Assembly: GCF_004912155.1 (NCBI RefSeq)
Contig: NZ_STGX01000001.1
Location: 16,889 to 80,888 of the forward strand
Direction: 5' to 3'
Origin: Glycomyces paridis
Lineage (GTDB): Bacteria; Actinomycetota; Actinomycetes; Mycobacteriales; Micromonosporaceae
DNA length: 64,000 bases
The notes below the pieces were generated by a model. It had not been told where the DNA came from. It searched no databases and worked only from the letters and a program-made list of their open reading frames with translations. Within the stretch, counting starts at the first letter, position 1, and every line of letters starts with the position of its first letter. Shown piece by piece: positions 32,810-42,154 of the stretch. The position numbers and the translations under genes were made by a program.

Positions 32810-34465
32810 TCAGTGCGGGACGCCGAGGATCGCTGCCATCTCGGCTTTGAGGGCCTCGACGCCGGCGCGGGCCCGTTCGCGGGCCGCGGGGAGGTCGCCG
32901 CCGGTGTCCTCGCGGACTTCGAGGTAGGCCTTGAGCTTCGGTTCGGTGCCGGAGGGGCGGCAGACGACACGGGCGTTCGCGGTGGTCACCGTGACGACGT
33001 CCGCGTCGGGGAGCCGGTCGAGGTAGTCGGTGACGGGTTCGTCGAGCAGGGAGGCGGGCCGGTTGGCGCGCAGGCGCTTCATGCACGCGTCGATCTCCGA
33101 GAGGTCCTCGACGCGGACCGACAGCTGCCCGGTCTCGTAGACGCCGAACTCCTCGGCGAGCTCGTCGAGGCGGTCCTGGAGGGTCGCGAAACGCGCGGCC
33201 TGGCCCGCGGCGATCTCGGCGACGACGAGCGACGCGGAGACGCCGTCCTTGTCGCGCAGGAACTCCGGTGCGACGCAGTAGCCGAGGGCCTCCTCGAAGG
33301 CGAACGCGAGGTCGGCGCCGGCGCGGGCGAGCCACTTGAAGCCGGTGAGGGTCTCCTCGTACGCGAAGCCGCGCCGCTCGCACATGGCCTTGAGCTGCGT
33401 CGTGGAAACGATCGTGGTCGCGTAGGTGCCCTTGTGGCCCTTGCGCATCCAGTGGTCGGCCAGGAGGACGCCGACCTCGTTGCCGCTGAGCTGGCGCCAG
33501 CCGTCGCCGGTGGGGACCGCCACCGAGCAGCGGTCGGCGTCGGGGTCGAGCGCGAGCGCCACGTCCGCGCCCTCCTCGGCGGCGAGGGCCTTGAGGAGGT
33601 CGATCGCGCCGGGCTCCTCGGGGTTGGGGAAGGCGACGGTGGGGAAGTCCGGGTCGGGGTCGGCCTGCTCGGGCACGAGGGTCGGGGCGGCGAACCCGGC
33701 CCGCTCCATGGCCTTGACGAGGGTGGCGCCGCCGACGCCGTGCATCGGCGTGGCGACCGAGGCGAGCCGCTTGGGGTCGTCGGGGTCGACGACGGAGGCG
33801 ACGGCGGCCAGGTACCGGTCGAGGACGGACTCGTCGAGGGTCTCGCCCTCGTCGCCGAGCGGGATCTCCGAGAGCGGCCCGAGCGCCTCGATCGCGGCCT
33901 CGATCTCGGTGTCGGCGGGCGGGACGATCTGCGCGCCCGCGCCGAGTTCCCCGCCCAGTTCGCGGCCGAGATAGACCTTGTAGCCGTTGTCCTGCGGCGG
34001 GTTGTGGCTCGCGGTGACCTGCACGGCGGCGGCGCCGTCGAGGTGCGTCACGGCGAACGCGGTCACCGGGGTCGGCAGGGGACCGGGCATGAGGAGCGCG
34101 CGACGGCCCGACCCGGTGACGACGCGGGCGGTCTCGACGGCGAAGTCGCGGCTGCCGTGGCGGGCGTCGTAGCCGATGACGACGGGACCGGTCGCGCCCT
34201 TGGCGTCGAGCCAGTTCGCGAGCCCGGCGGCGGCGGCGCGGACCACGGCGAGGTTCATGCCGTTCGGTCCGGCGCGCAGGGGCCCGCGCAGCCCGGCGGT
34301 GCCGAACTTCAGGCGCCCGGCGAAGCGGTCGGCGAGCTCCTCGGCGGTGCCGGGGAGCGCGTCGAGGAGCCGGTAGAGCTCGTCGCGGGCGGCCTTGTCG
34401 GGGTCGTCGGTGATCCACCGCAGTGCCGTGGCGCGCAGCGCATCCAGATTGGTCACGTCCGTCAT
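32810..34465 (-). CDS. Phosphoglucomutase/phosphomannomutase (PmmB-like)
   Basis: A 551-residue alpha-D-phosphohexomutase. Motifs are the phosphoserine loop in T-A-S-H-N-P-P, the metal loop D-P-D-A-D-R, and the C-terminal phosphate-binding P-S-G-T-E-P-K-L. The length and N-terminal extension (G-T-A-G-L-R-G preceded by helical residues) match the actinobacterial PmmB/phosphopentomutase-like subgroup. By position beside deoC and upp it could act as phosphopentomutase in nucleoside salvage, but sugar specificity is not evident. GACCAT six bases before ATG 34465 hints at a leaderless start. Confidence 0.9.
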   Translation of the reverse strand: MTDVTNLDALRATALRWITDDPDKAARDELYRLLDALPGTAEELADRFAGRLKFGTAGLRGPLRAGPNGMNLAVVRAAAAGLANWLDAKGATGPVVIGYDARHGSRDFAVETARVVTGSGRRALLMPGPLPTPVTAFAVTHLDGAAAVQVTASHNPPQDNGYKVYLGRELGGELGAGAQIVPPADTEIEAAIEALGPLSEIPLGDEGETLDESVLDRYLAAVASVVDPDDPKRLASVATPMHGVGGATLVKAMERAGFAAPTLVPEQADPDPDFPTVAFPNPEEPGAIDLLKALAAEEGADVALALDPDADRCSVAVPTGDGWRQLSGNEVGVLLADHWMRKGHKGTYATTIVSTTQLKAMCERRGFAYEETLTGFKWLARAGADLAFAFEEALGYCVAPEFLRDKDGVSASLVVAEIAAGQAARFATLQDRLDELAEEFGVYETGQLSVRVEDLSEIDACMKRLRANRPASLLDEPVTDYLDRLPDADVVTVTTANARVVCRPSGTEPKLKAYLEVREDTGGDLPAARERARAGVEALKAEMAAILGVPH

Positions 34466-34521
34466 GGGGAAATGGTCGCATATCCGCCGTCCGCGGGGCC
34501 GCTCTTGCGGACGGTGTGGCC

Positions 34522-36567
34522 TCAGCCGGTCTGGAACGACGCCACGGCCTCGGCGTAGACCTCCTGTGATAGCGACCATGCGTCGGCGTCCCCGGAGATG
34601 AAGACGCCGAACGTGGTCCCGTCCCCGGCGTCCACGATGGCCCAGATCGAGTGGCGCTCGGCGCCGGCCTCGTCGAGGTTCGTGCCGGTGTACTCCAGGA
34701 CCGTGCCGCCCATCCCGGCGATCTCGACGTCGTCGAGCGCGACCCGTTCGAGGTCGGTCATCTCCACGGGCAGGCCGTCGAAGTAGTCCGAGAGGTAGCC
34801 CTCGGCGTCGCCGGCGCCGCGGTCGGAGCCGGCGTAGAACCGGACCCACTGGGTGTCGTCCTCGGGGTTGTAATAGGAGACGTAGTCGTCGCCGGCCTGG
34901 CCCTCGGGCCACTCGGCGGGGTGGTTCACGGTGAAGCCGTCGCCCTCGTGGGCGGCGGTCTCGAACGACGGGCCCTCGTCCTCCTCGGAGCCCCCGTCCT
35001 CCTCCTCGCCCTCGCCGGAGGGGGACTCGCCGCCGGAGGCGTCCTCGGCGGCCGTGGTCGGGTCGGCGCCGCCGGCCCCGCCGCCGTCCCCGGCGAACTG
35101 CCACTTGTAGACGCCCCAGCCGAGCACGACCACCAGGAGCACGCAGATCGCGATGACCGACCCGGACTTCCAGCGGTTCGGCTCCGGCTCGGGTTCGGGT
35201 TCGCGCACGCGGGGGCGCCCGCCGGTGCCGTCGGCGCGCGGACGCGGCGGCGAGACCTCCTGGTAGGCCGCGGAGGGCCCGCCGCCGCCGTCGTTGCGGT
35301 AGGCCGGTCCGGCGGCCATGCCGCCGGTGACGCCGGTGCCGCCCAGCGGCCCGGCGAGGAGGGACGCGAGCTCCTGGCGGACCTCGGGGAGCGAGGCGCG
35401 CTGCTGCGGGTCCTTCGCGAGCATCCCGCCCAGGAGCGGCGTCAGCGGCCCGGCGTGGCGCGGGTTCTCCGGCGGCTCCTGCACGACCGCGCGCATCGTG
35501 GAGACCGCGTCGCCCCGGTCGAACGGCGGGCGGCCCTCGACGGCCGCGTACAGGGTCACGCCGAGGCTGAAGACGTCGCTGGCGGGCGCGGCCGGGTGGC
35601 CCACCGCGCGCTCGGGCGCGATGTAGTGCGCCGAGCCGAGGACCTTCCCGGGGGTCGTGCCCCCCGAGACCTGGTGCATCTGGGCGGCGCCGAAGTCGGA
35701 GAGGACGCAGCGCCCGTCGGTGGAGATGAGCACGTTCCCGGGCTTGACGTCCCGGTGGATGATCCCCGCGTCGTGCGCGGCCTGGAGCGCGCCGACCAGC
35801 GCCATGCCGATCTTCGCGGCCACGCGCGGGGCCAGCGGGCCGTCCTGCGTCAGGATCTCGGCGAGGCTGCGCGCCTGGAGCAGCTCCATGACGATCCACG
35901 GCAGGCCCAGGTGCTCGACCACGTCGAAGACGCGGATGACCGACGGGTGCGAGAGCCCCGCGGCGATCTGCGCCTCCCGCCGGGAGCGGTCGATGAGCTG
36001 CGAGCGCTCCTGCGGCGGCAGGTCCGGCGGCAGGAACACCTCCTTGAGGGCCACCTCGCGGCGCAGGACCGTGTCGGTCGCCCGCCACACCGACCCGTTG
36101 CCGCCCTTGCCGACGAGGTCGACCAGGAGGTACCGGTCGGCGACCATGTCGCCGGGCCCGGCCCGGTTCGCGCCCGGACCGCCCGCCCCCGGGCGGTGCC
36201 CGGGCTCGTCGCCGACCGCGAAGCTCTGCCCGAGGTTCCCGTAGTTGCCGTACGAGGAGCTGTGCCGGTACGAGGAGTCGCCGTAGGAGTCCCCGCCGTA
36301 CGGGGACCGGTTGTAGGCGCCCGACTGGCCGCCGGCCGCGTCGTAGCCCGAGGAGGCCTCGTACCCGCGCCCGTACCCGGGCGGGTGCGGCTCGGAGCCG
36401 GTGAACCTCGCCCCGAACGACGGGTGCGGGTCGCGCCCCGGATCGGCGCCCGGGCCGCCGTACGGCCCTTGGCCTTCGGGGGAGCTCCGCGGGGTCGGCA
36501 CGGCGCCGGGGCGGGGGTCCTCATAGGCGCCGGGACCACCGCGACCGTAGTCAGATGAGTACGTCAT
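34522..36567 (-). CDS. Transmembrane Ser/Thr protein kinase (PknB-like)
   Basis: A 681-residue eukaryotic-like kinase. A Tyr/Gly/Ser-rich disordered N-terminus (1-140) precedes the kinase domain (about 145-400): G-K-G-G-N-G-S-V loop, A-L-K-E (Lys175), H-R-D-V-K-P-G-N (Asp273), D-F-G (291-293), A-P-E. A proline-rich juxtamembrane region leads to one span at about 469-487, then an acidic E/D/G/S-rich spacer and an extracellular C-terminal domain of about 145 residues with no PASTA repeats. The extracellular domain looks like a beta-sandwich and may sense a ligand. ATG 36567 has GAGGAG. It lies head to tail behind pgm with about 57 bases between. Confidence 0.92.
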   Translation of the reverse strand: MTYSSDYGRGGPGAYEDPRPGAVPTPRSSPEGQGPYGGPGADPGRDPHPSFGARFTGSEPHPPGYGRGYEASSGYDAAGGQSGAYNRSPYGGDSYGDSSYRHSSSYGNYGNLGQSFAVGDEPGHRPGAGGPGANRAGPGDMVADRYLLVDLVGKGGNGSVWRATDTVLRREVALKEVFLPPDLPPQERSQLIDRSRREAQIAAGLSHPSVIRVFDVVEHLGLPWIVMELLQARSLAEILTQDGPLAPRVAAKIGMALVGALQAAHDAGIIHRDVKPGNVLISTDGRCVLSDFGAAQMHQVSGGTTPGKVLGSAHYIAPERAVGHPAAPASDVFSLGVTLYAAVEGRPPFDRGDAVSTMRAVVQEPPENPRHAGPLTPLLGGMLAKDPQQRASLPEVRQELASLLAGPLGGTGVTGGMAAGPAYRNDGGGGPSAAYQEVSPPRPRADGTGGRPRVREPEPEPEPNRWKSGSVIAICVLLVVVLGWGVYKWQFAGDGGGAGGADPTTAAEDASGGESPSGEGEEEDGGSEEDEGPSFETAAHEGDGFTVNHPAEWPEGQAGDDYVSYYNPEDDTQWVRFYAGSDRGAGDAEGYLSDYFDGLPVEMTDLERVALDDVEIAGMGGTVLEYTGTNLDEAGAERHSIWAIVDAGDGTTFGVFISGDADAWSLSQEVYAEAVASFQTG

Positions 36568-36750
36568 ACCGCCACTCCTCGCGAGGGATCCCCACTAGTC
36601 TGCCGCGTCCCGGCCACCGGTGTGGAACCGGGGACGCGTAACAGTGCGCTGACGGCGACGTAGACGGCCTTCGTCCGGGGGAGCGGCGGCGCCCCCGGAG
36701 CGACCACCATGATCTTCCGAAGACGCAGTTCACAACCTAGGATGGCAGCC

Positions 36751-38337
36751 ATGCAGCCGCCACCGCAAGGCCGAGACGGACTTGAGATCCGAACCGTCTA
36801 CGGCCCCGACGACCTCGCGCCCGACCTCCAGGAACGACTCGGCGACCCCGGCTCCTTCCCCTACACGCGCGGCGTCCACCCGACCATGTACGCCTCCCGG
36901 CCCTGGACGATGCGCCAGTACGCCGGGTTCGCCTCCGCCGCCGAGTCCAACCGCCGCTACCGCGACCTCCTCGCCGCCGGCACCACCGGACTCTCGGTCG
37001 CCTTCGACCTGCCCACGCAGATGGGCTACGACTCCGACGCCCCCGAGGCCCTCGGCGAGGTCGGCAAGGTCGGCGTCGCCGTCGACTCCCTCGCCGACAT
37101 GCGCGTCCTGTTCGGCGGCATCCCCCTCGACGAGGTCTCGACCTCGATGACCATCAACGCCCCCGCGGCCGTCCTCCTCCTGCTCTACCAGCTCGTCGCC
37201 GAGGAGCAGGGCGCCGACCCGGCCGCCCTGCGCGGCACGATCCAGAACGACGTCCTCAAGGAGTACATCGCCCGCGGGACCTACATCTTCCCGCCCGCCC
37301 CGAGCCTGCGCCTGGTCAGCGACACCTTCGCGTACTGCGCCGCCGAACTGCCGCAGTGGAACACGATCTCCATCTCCGGCTACCACATGGCCGAGGCCGG
37401 GGCCACCGCCGCGCAGGAGCTCGCGTTCACCCTCGCCGACGGCATCGAGTACGTCGAGTGCGCCCTCGCCGCCGGCCTGGAGGTCGACGCGTTCGCCCCG
37501 CGCCTGTCGTTCTTCTTCGTCGCCCGCTCCACGCTCCTCTCGGAGGTCGCGAAGTTCCGCGCCGCCCGCCGGATCTGGGCCCGCATCATGCGCGACCGCT
37601 TCGGCGCGAAGGACCCCCGCTCGATGAAGCTGCGCTTCCACACCCAGACCGCCGGCGTCGAGCTCACCGCCCAGCAGCCCGAGGTGAACCTCGCCCGCGT
37701 CACCGTCCAGGCCGTCGCCGCCGTCCTCGGCGGCACCCAGTCGCTCCACACCAACGCCTACGACGAGGCCATCGCCCTGCCCACCGACCGCTCCGCGCGC
37801 CTGGCGCTGCGCACCCAACAGGTCATCGCCGCCGAGACCGACCTGTGCGACACCGTCGACCCCTTCGCCGGCTCCTACGCCGTCGAGGCCCTCACCGACG
37901 AGGTCGAGGCCGAGTCCCTGCGCCTCATCGACGCCGTCTTCGCGCACGGCTCCGCCGTCGCCGCGATCGAGGAGGGCTTCCAGAAGAGCGAGATCGAACG
38001 CAGCGCCTACGCGACCGCCAAGCGCATCGACGCGGGCGAGCAGACCGTCGTCGGCGTCAACAAATACCTCCTCAATGGCGATGACGCCCCCTATAAACCG
38101 CTCAAAGTGGACCCCGCGATCGAAGTCGCGCAGGTCGAGCGCCTCGCCGCCCACCGCGCCGGCCGCGACGCCGCCGTGATCGCGTCGTCCCTGGCAGCGG
38201 TGCGCGAGGCCGCCGCCGGGACCGCGAACGTCCTCTACCCGCTCAAGACCGCGCTCGCCGCCGGCGCCACCGTCGGCGAGGTCTGCACCGCGCTCGCCGC
38301 CGAATGGGGGCGCTACACGCCGAACGAGCACTGGTGA
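36751..38337 (+). CDS. Methylmalonyl-CoA mutase family large subunit without B12 domain
   Basis: A 528-residue acyl-CoA mutase TIM-barrel domain ([35 protein letters not shown]). The C-terminal cobalamin-binding domain of one-piece mutases is missing, so a separate small subunit is needed; none is nearby. The residues equivalent to Propionibacterium Tyr89 (R-Q-Y-A-G) and Arg207 (I-A-R-G-T-Y) are kept, which favours a carboxylated acyl-CoA such as methylmalonyl-CoA over isobutyryl-CoA. ATG 36751 is preferred because upstream codons (from ATG 36709) look non-coding. The gene is divergent from the kinase. Confidence 0.85.
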   Translation: MQPPPQGRDGLEIRTVYGPDDLAPDLQERLGDPGSFPYTRGVHPTMYASRPWTMRQYAGFASAAESNRRYRDLLAAGTTGLSVAFDLPTQMGYDSDAPEALGEVGKVGVAVDSLADMRVLFGGIPLDEVSTSMTINAPAAVLLLLYQLVAEEQGADPAALRGTIQNDVLKEYIARGTYIFPPAPSLRLVSDTFAYCAAELPQWNTISISGYHMAEAGATAAQELAFTLADGIEYVECALAAGLEVDAFAPRLSFFFVARSTLLSEVAKFRAARRIWARIMRDRFGAKDPRSMKLRFHTQTAGVELTAQQPEVNLARVTVQAVAAVLGGTQSLHTNAYDEAIALPTDRSARLALRTQQVIAAETDLCDTVDPFAGSYAVEALTDEVEAESLRLIDAVFAHGSAVAAIEEGFQKSEIERSAYATAKRIDAGEQTVVGVNKYLLNGDDAPYKPLKVDPAIEVAQVERLAAHRAGRDAAVIASSLAAVREAAAGTANVLYPLKTALAAGATVGEVCTALAAEWGRYTPNEHW

Positions 38338-38936
38338 CCCCATTGCGCCGTTCGACGAATGGTGACGGGAGTGTCACCGAGCGCCGAAGCGCACAAGGCG
38401 TCTGTCGACGCATTCGGTGAACGGGGAAACACTGGTCCGGGGTCGCGTCACCGAGTCGGTGCATTGCCGGGCGTCGGTTGAAAAACCGTGCTGCGGCCGT
38501 AACTAATCGGGCTGGCAAGCGTTATGCCTCATGACGGCGGGTTCGGCCGCGGGGCCGTAACCGCCAGTCGTGCGGCCGTGACCCATGGGCGGGAATTGCC
38601 CCGGTGCGATTCGCGGGCCGAGCGCAGGTCCCGCCCGGGTTCGGACGGCGGGCGTCGCTCAATGCGGCGCTGACCGCAACGGAGTGCGATCGGATTAAGC
38701 TTGGTCGATCGCCCTCCATCGTCTTTGATCCTCGAACGCGAATTGCGAGGCGCGAAGGAATGTACACGCTCACTGCGGAGAAAGTCGTCGAGATGGGTAC
38801 CGCCACGAAATCCAATGAGCCGCTCCCGAGTGCGACCGCGCCCGAATCGCGTCTCGTGGTACCGGCCGCACTGCCCACGCTCGATAAGGCTGCCCCAGTC
38901 GCAGCCGCCGGCAACACCGCTACGGAGCCGCAGGCC
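38338..38936. other. Intergenic region before the M20 gene
   Basis: About 600 bases with no clear gene. A weak 6-bp hairpin (38361-38378) follows the mutase. The last 140 bases (38793-38936) read as an alanine/proline-rich frame that joins the M20 gene and could be an N-terminal extension, so the true start may be 38793 rather than 38937. Confidence 0.5.
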
Positions 38937-40127
38937 ATGCCAACATCGCTGCCCGACTTCCTCGACGGCTGGCTCGAAGCGCACGAGGGCGAGATCGTCG
39001 CCGCCCGGCGCCACATCCACGCCAACCCGCGCCTCTCGCGCCAGGAGCACGACACCGCCGACTTCGTGGCCGCCCGCCTCGCCGAGGCCGGGCTCGACCC
39101 GCGCCTCATCCCCGACGGGACCGGCCTGACCTGCGACATCGGCACCGGCGACCGGATCATCGCGATCCGCGCCGACATGGACGCGCTCCCGATCCACGAC
39201 CCGAAGCAGGTCCCGTACCGCTCCACGGTGGAGGGCGTCTGCCACGCGTGCGGCCACGACGCCCACACCGCGATGCTCCTGGGCCTGGGCCGCGTCCTGG
39301 GCGAACTGGAGCGCCGCGAGGGCCTGCCGGGCCGCTTCCGCCTCGTCTTCCAGCCCTCCGAGGAGCAGTTCCCCTCGGGCGCGCCCACGATGATCAAGTA
39401 CGGGGCGCTCACCGGCGTCGACGCGATCTTCGCGTTCCACTGCGACCCGCAGTTCCAGGTCGGCCAGATCGGCGTCCGCAACGGGCCGCTGACGGCCGCG
39501 TGCGACGTCATGGAGGTCCGGATGCAGGGGCGCGGCGGCCACACCTCGCGCCCGCACCTCACCTCCGACCTCGTCAACGCCATCGGCCGCGTCGTCGTCG
39601 ACGTCCCGGCCCTCGTGGGCCGGCGCCTGGACCCGCGCCAGTCGGTCGCGATCGTCTTCGGGGCCGTCCAGGCCGGCGAGGCCGCGAACGCGATCCCGCA
39701 GGAGGCGCTCGCGCGCGCCACCGTCCGCGTCCACGGCCGCGAGACCTGGGACATGATTCCCGACCTCGTGCAGGAGGTGACCCGCTCGGTCGCCCGCGCC
39801 TGCGGCGTCGAATGCGAGATCGACTACCGCCGCGGCGTCCCGCCGGTCGTCAACGACCGCGCCGCCTCGGCGATGTTCGCCGGCGCGACCGCCGCGGCCC
39901 TCGGGGAGCAGGCCGTCGTCGAGGCCCCGATGTCCATGGGCGGCGAGGACTTCGCGTACTACCTGGAGCAGGTCCCCGGCGCGATGGCGCGCCTCGGCGT
40001 CGGCCGCCCCGGCGAGCGCCTCGACATCCACCAGGGGAACTTCGACATCGACGAGCGCGCCCTCGGGCACGGCATCCGCGTCATGACCCACACGGTCCTC
40101 GCCGCCGCCGTCAATCCCGCGTTCTGA
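38937..40127 (+). CDS. M20-family amidohydrolase (AmiA/AmiB-like)
   Basis: A 396-residue zinc metallo-amidohydrolase of the M20D/carboxypeptidase-amidohydrolase group. Metal-binding blocks are A-C-G-H-D-A-H-T-A and S-E-E-Q; the dimerisation domain (G-R-G-G-H-T-S-R-P) and the late M-G-G-E-D-F-A-Y block match. Substrates in this family are N-acyl amino acids, hippurate-like compounds or acylated cell-wall pieces. ATG 38937 gives the normal length; alternative starts at 38793 or 38760 would add a disordered extension. It sits with GGCT and lpdA as in mycobacteria (amiA1/amiB1-Rv3304-lpdA, recalled), which supports orthology. Confidence 0.88.
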   Translation: MPTSLPDFLDGWLEAHEGEIVAARRHIHANPRLSRQEHDTADFVAARLAEAGLDPRLIPDGTGLTCDIGTGDRIIAIRADMDALPIHDPKQVPYRSTVEGVCHACGHDAHTAMLLGLGRVLGELERREGLPGRFRLVFQPSEEQFPSGAPTMIKYGALTGVDAIFAFHCDPQFQVGQIGVRNGPLTAACDVMEVRMQGRGGHTSRPHLTSDLVNAIGRVVVDVPALVGRRLDPRQSVAIVFGAVQAGEAANAIPQEALARATVRVHGRETWDMIPDLVQEVTRSVARACGVECEIDYRRGVPPVVNDRAASAMFAGATAAALGEQAVVEAPMSMGGEDFAYYLEQVPGAMARLGVGRPGERLDIHQGNFDIDERALGHGIRVMTHTVLAAAVNPAF

Positions 40128-40138
40128 GGACACGCGAA

Positions 40139-40168
40139 CGGGCGGGGACGACGTGTCGTCCCCGCCCG
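40139..40168. terminator. Bidirectional terminator between M20 gene and GGCT gene
   Basis: A perfect 14-bp stem (40139-40152 with 40155-40168), between convergent genes. Confidence 0.8.
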
Positions 40169-40206
40169 GTCTGAAAAGTTTGTCGCCCCGGCGTGTCGCG
40201 CCGGGG

Positions 40207-40650
40207 CTACTCGGCGGTCGGGCGCTTGCGCAGCGCCTCGACGTAGTCCTGCGGGGCGCCCGCGGCCTCCGCGGCGCGCATGATCTCGTCGAGGTACCAC
40301 TGGCTCGGCAGCCCGCCCTCGAACCCGTCGAACACGTACAGCCACACCTGCCGGTTCGCCTCCAGCGTCGCCGCCTGCGTGTTCATCTTCCGGTAGAGCC
40401 CCGAGTTGAGGCCCTCCAGTTCGTCGAGGACCTGGCGGTCGGCCGGGTCCAGGTCGTAGAGCGAGACGAACACCCGCTCGCCGGGGGCCTCGACGACCGT
40501 GGCCACCGCCGACTCCCAGCCGAGGTCGGCGCCGGCGAACGTCAGTCGCCAGCCCTCCATCCAACCCGTGCCGACCAGCGGCGAGCGCGGGCAGGTCGCA
40601 CGCATGCGGGCGGGGTCGAGATTCGAGCCATACGCGGCATAGAGATGCAC
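40207..40650 (-). CDS. Gamma-glutamylcyclotransferase-like protein
   Basis: A 147-residue GGCT/AIG2-like protein with the N-terminal Y-G-S-N-L motif and a glutamate in D-E-L-E-G that fits the catalytic acid. The family turns gamma-glutamyl peptides into 5-oxoproline, or acts on related gamma-glutamyl amines. Its GTG at 40650 has TATCTT six bases upstream and no Shine-Dalgarno sequence. It is divergent from lpdA; the two promoters overlap. Confidence 0.85.
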   Translation of the reverse strand: MHLYAAYGSNLDPARMRATCPRSPLVGTGWMEGWRLTFAGADLGWESAVATVVEAPGERVFVSLYDLDPADRQVLDELEGLNSGLYRKMNTQAATLEANRQVWLYVFDGFEGGLPSQWYLDEIMRAAEAAGAPQDYVEALRKRPTAE

Positions 40651-40656
40651 GACTCG

Positions 40657-40662
40657 AAGATA
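40657..40662 (-). promoter_or_regulatory. Leaderless -10 element of the GGCT gene
   Basis: TATCTT on the minus strand, six bases before GTG 40650. TACCCT on the plus strand (40661-40666) is a candidate -10 for the divergent lpdA, so the promoters overlap. Confidence 0.55.
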
Positions 40663-40713
40663 CCCTTAAACCTGCCCGCACTGAAGCATCCCGAACAGCG
40701 AAAGGCGCGCCCC

Positions 40714-42099
40714 GTGACACGAGTAGCGATCATCGGCGGAGGCCCGGCCGGTTACGAGGCCGCCCTCGTGGCGGCCCAGCTCGGCGCCGACGTCACCCTC
40801 ATCGAGGCCACCGGGGCCGGCGGCGCCTGCGTCCTCTCCGACTGCGTCCCCTCCAAGACGTTCATCGCCGCGTCCTCGGTCCTCACCGAGATCCACGAGT
40901 CCTCCGAGCTCGGCATCGGCACCAAGGAGGCGATGGCCGACCCCGGCGCCGTCAACGGCCGCGTCCGCCGCCTCGCCACCCAGCAGTCCGCCGACATCGC
41001 CCAGAAACTCGTCGACGCGGGCGTCGACATCGTCTACGGCCGCGCCGGCCTCCGCGTCGACAAGGGCTACAACTACGTCCACGAACTCCATGTGGTCCCC
41101 CTCGAAGGCGACCCGTACGACACCGACGCCGACGTCGTCCTCATCGCCACCGGCGCCACCCCCCGCACCCTCACCTCCGCGCCCGTCGACGGCGAGCGCA
41201 TCCTCACCTGGCGCCAGCTCTACGACCTCAAGGAGCTCCCCGAGCACCTCGTCGTCGTCGGCTCCGGCGTCACCGGCGCCGAGTTCGCCTCCGCGTACCT
41301 CGCGATGGGCTCGGCGGTCACCCTCATCTCCTCGCGCGACCGCGTCATGCCCCACGAGGACGCCGAGGCCGCCGAGACCGTCGGCCGCGTCTTCGTGCGC
41401 CGCGGCATGGACGTGCGCAACCACTCCCGCGCCGCCGCCGCCCGCCGCACCGACACCGGCGTCGCCGTCGAACTCGACGGCGGCACCGTCGTCGAGGGCA
41501 CCCACGCGCTCATCTGCGTCGGCTCGATCCCCAACTCCGACAACCTCGGCCTGCACGCCTACGGCGTCAAGGTCGACGAGCGCGGCTTCATCCCCGTCGA
41601 CAAGGTCTCGCGCACCAACGTCCCCGGCGTGTACGCCGCCGGCGACGTCACCGGCGTCCACGCCCTCGCCTCCGTCGCCGCCATGCAGGGCCGCATCGCC
41701 ATCTGGCACGCCCTCGGCGAGGCCGTGCGCCCCATCAAGCTCGCCCACGTCGCCGCGAACGTCTTCACCGACCCCGAGCTCGCCTCCGTCGGCGTCACCC
41801 AGGCCGACGTCGACTCCGGCAAAGTGGACTGCCGCGGCGTCCTGCTGCCCTTCGCGTCCAACCCGCGCGCGAAGATGGTCGACCGCACCGAGGGGTTCGT
41901 GAAGCTCTTCGCCTGGAACTCCTCGGGGATCGTCGCCGGCGGCGTCGTCGTCGGCTCCCGCGCCTCCGAGCTCATCACCCCGATCGCGCTCGCCGTGGAG
42001 CAGCGACTCACCGTCGAGCAGGTCGCCCGGACCTTCACGATCTACCCGTCGCTGTCCGGCTCGGTCGCCGAGGCCGCCCGCCAGCTCATGGAGTACTGA
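40714..42099 (+). CDS. lpdA: LpdA-type flavoprotein pyridine nucleotide-disulfide reductase
   Basis: A 461-residue flavoprotein related to dihydrolipoamide dehydrogenase. FAD binding is by G-G-G-P-A-G-Y-E and a second dinucleotide site by G-S-G-V-T-G-A-E. The active-site segment is G-G-A-C-V-L-S-D-C-V-P-S-K, so both cysteines are present, but the C-terminal His-Glu dyad block (H-P-T-x-x-E in true lipoamide dehydrogenases) reads Y-P-S-L-S-G. By analogy with Mycobacterium LpdA it is probably an NADPH:quinone reductase for redox defence, not part of a 2-oxoacid complex; none is nearby. GTG 40714 follows GAAAGG. Confidence 0.88.
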   Translation: MTRVAIIGGGPAGYEAALVAAQLGADVTLIEATGAGGACVLSDCVPSKTFIAASSVLTEIHESSELGIGTKEAMADPGAVNGRVRRLATQQSADIAQKLVDAGVDIVYGRAGLRVDKGYNYVHELHVVPLEGDPYDTDADVVLIATGATPRTLTSAPVDGERILTWRQLYDLKELPEHLVVVGSGVTGAEFASAYLAMGSAVTLISSRDRVMPHEDAEAAETVGRVFVRRGMDVRNHSRAAAARRTDTGVAVELDGGTVVEGTHALICVGSIPNSDNLGLHAYGVKVDERGFIPVDKVSRTNVPGVYAAGDVTGVHALASVAAMQGRIAIWHALGEAVRPIKLAHVAANVFTDPELASVGVTQADVDSGKVDCRGVLLPFASNPRAKMVDRTEGFVKLFAWNSSGIVAGGVVVGSRASELITPIALAVEQRLTVEQVARTFTIYPSLSGSVAEAARQLMEY

Positions 42100-42104
42100 C
42101 CGGC

Positions 42105-42148
42105 CACGCGAACGGGCCCGGGGCGAATGCCCCGGGCCCGTTCGCGTG
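42105..42148. terminator. Bidirectional terminator after lpdA
   Basis: A perfect 20-bp stem (42105-42124 with 42129-42148) with a GAAT loop, between convergent lpdA and the lectin-like gene. Confidence 0.88.
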
Positions 42149-42154
42149 CCGTCG

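Noticed and set aside
38604-38936. Long N-terminal extension of the M20 gene
   Set aside because: Family proteins start near 38937; the upstream residues are low complexity. Kept only as an alternative start.
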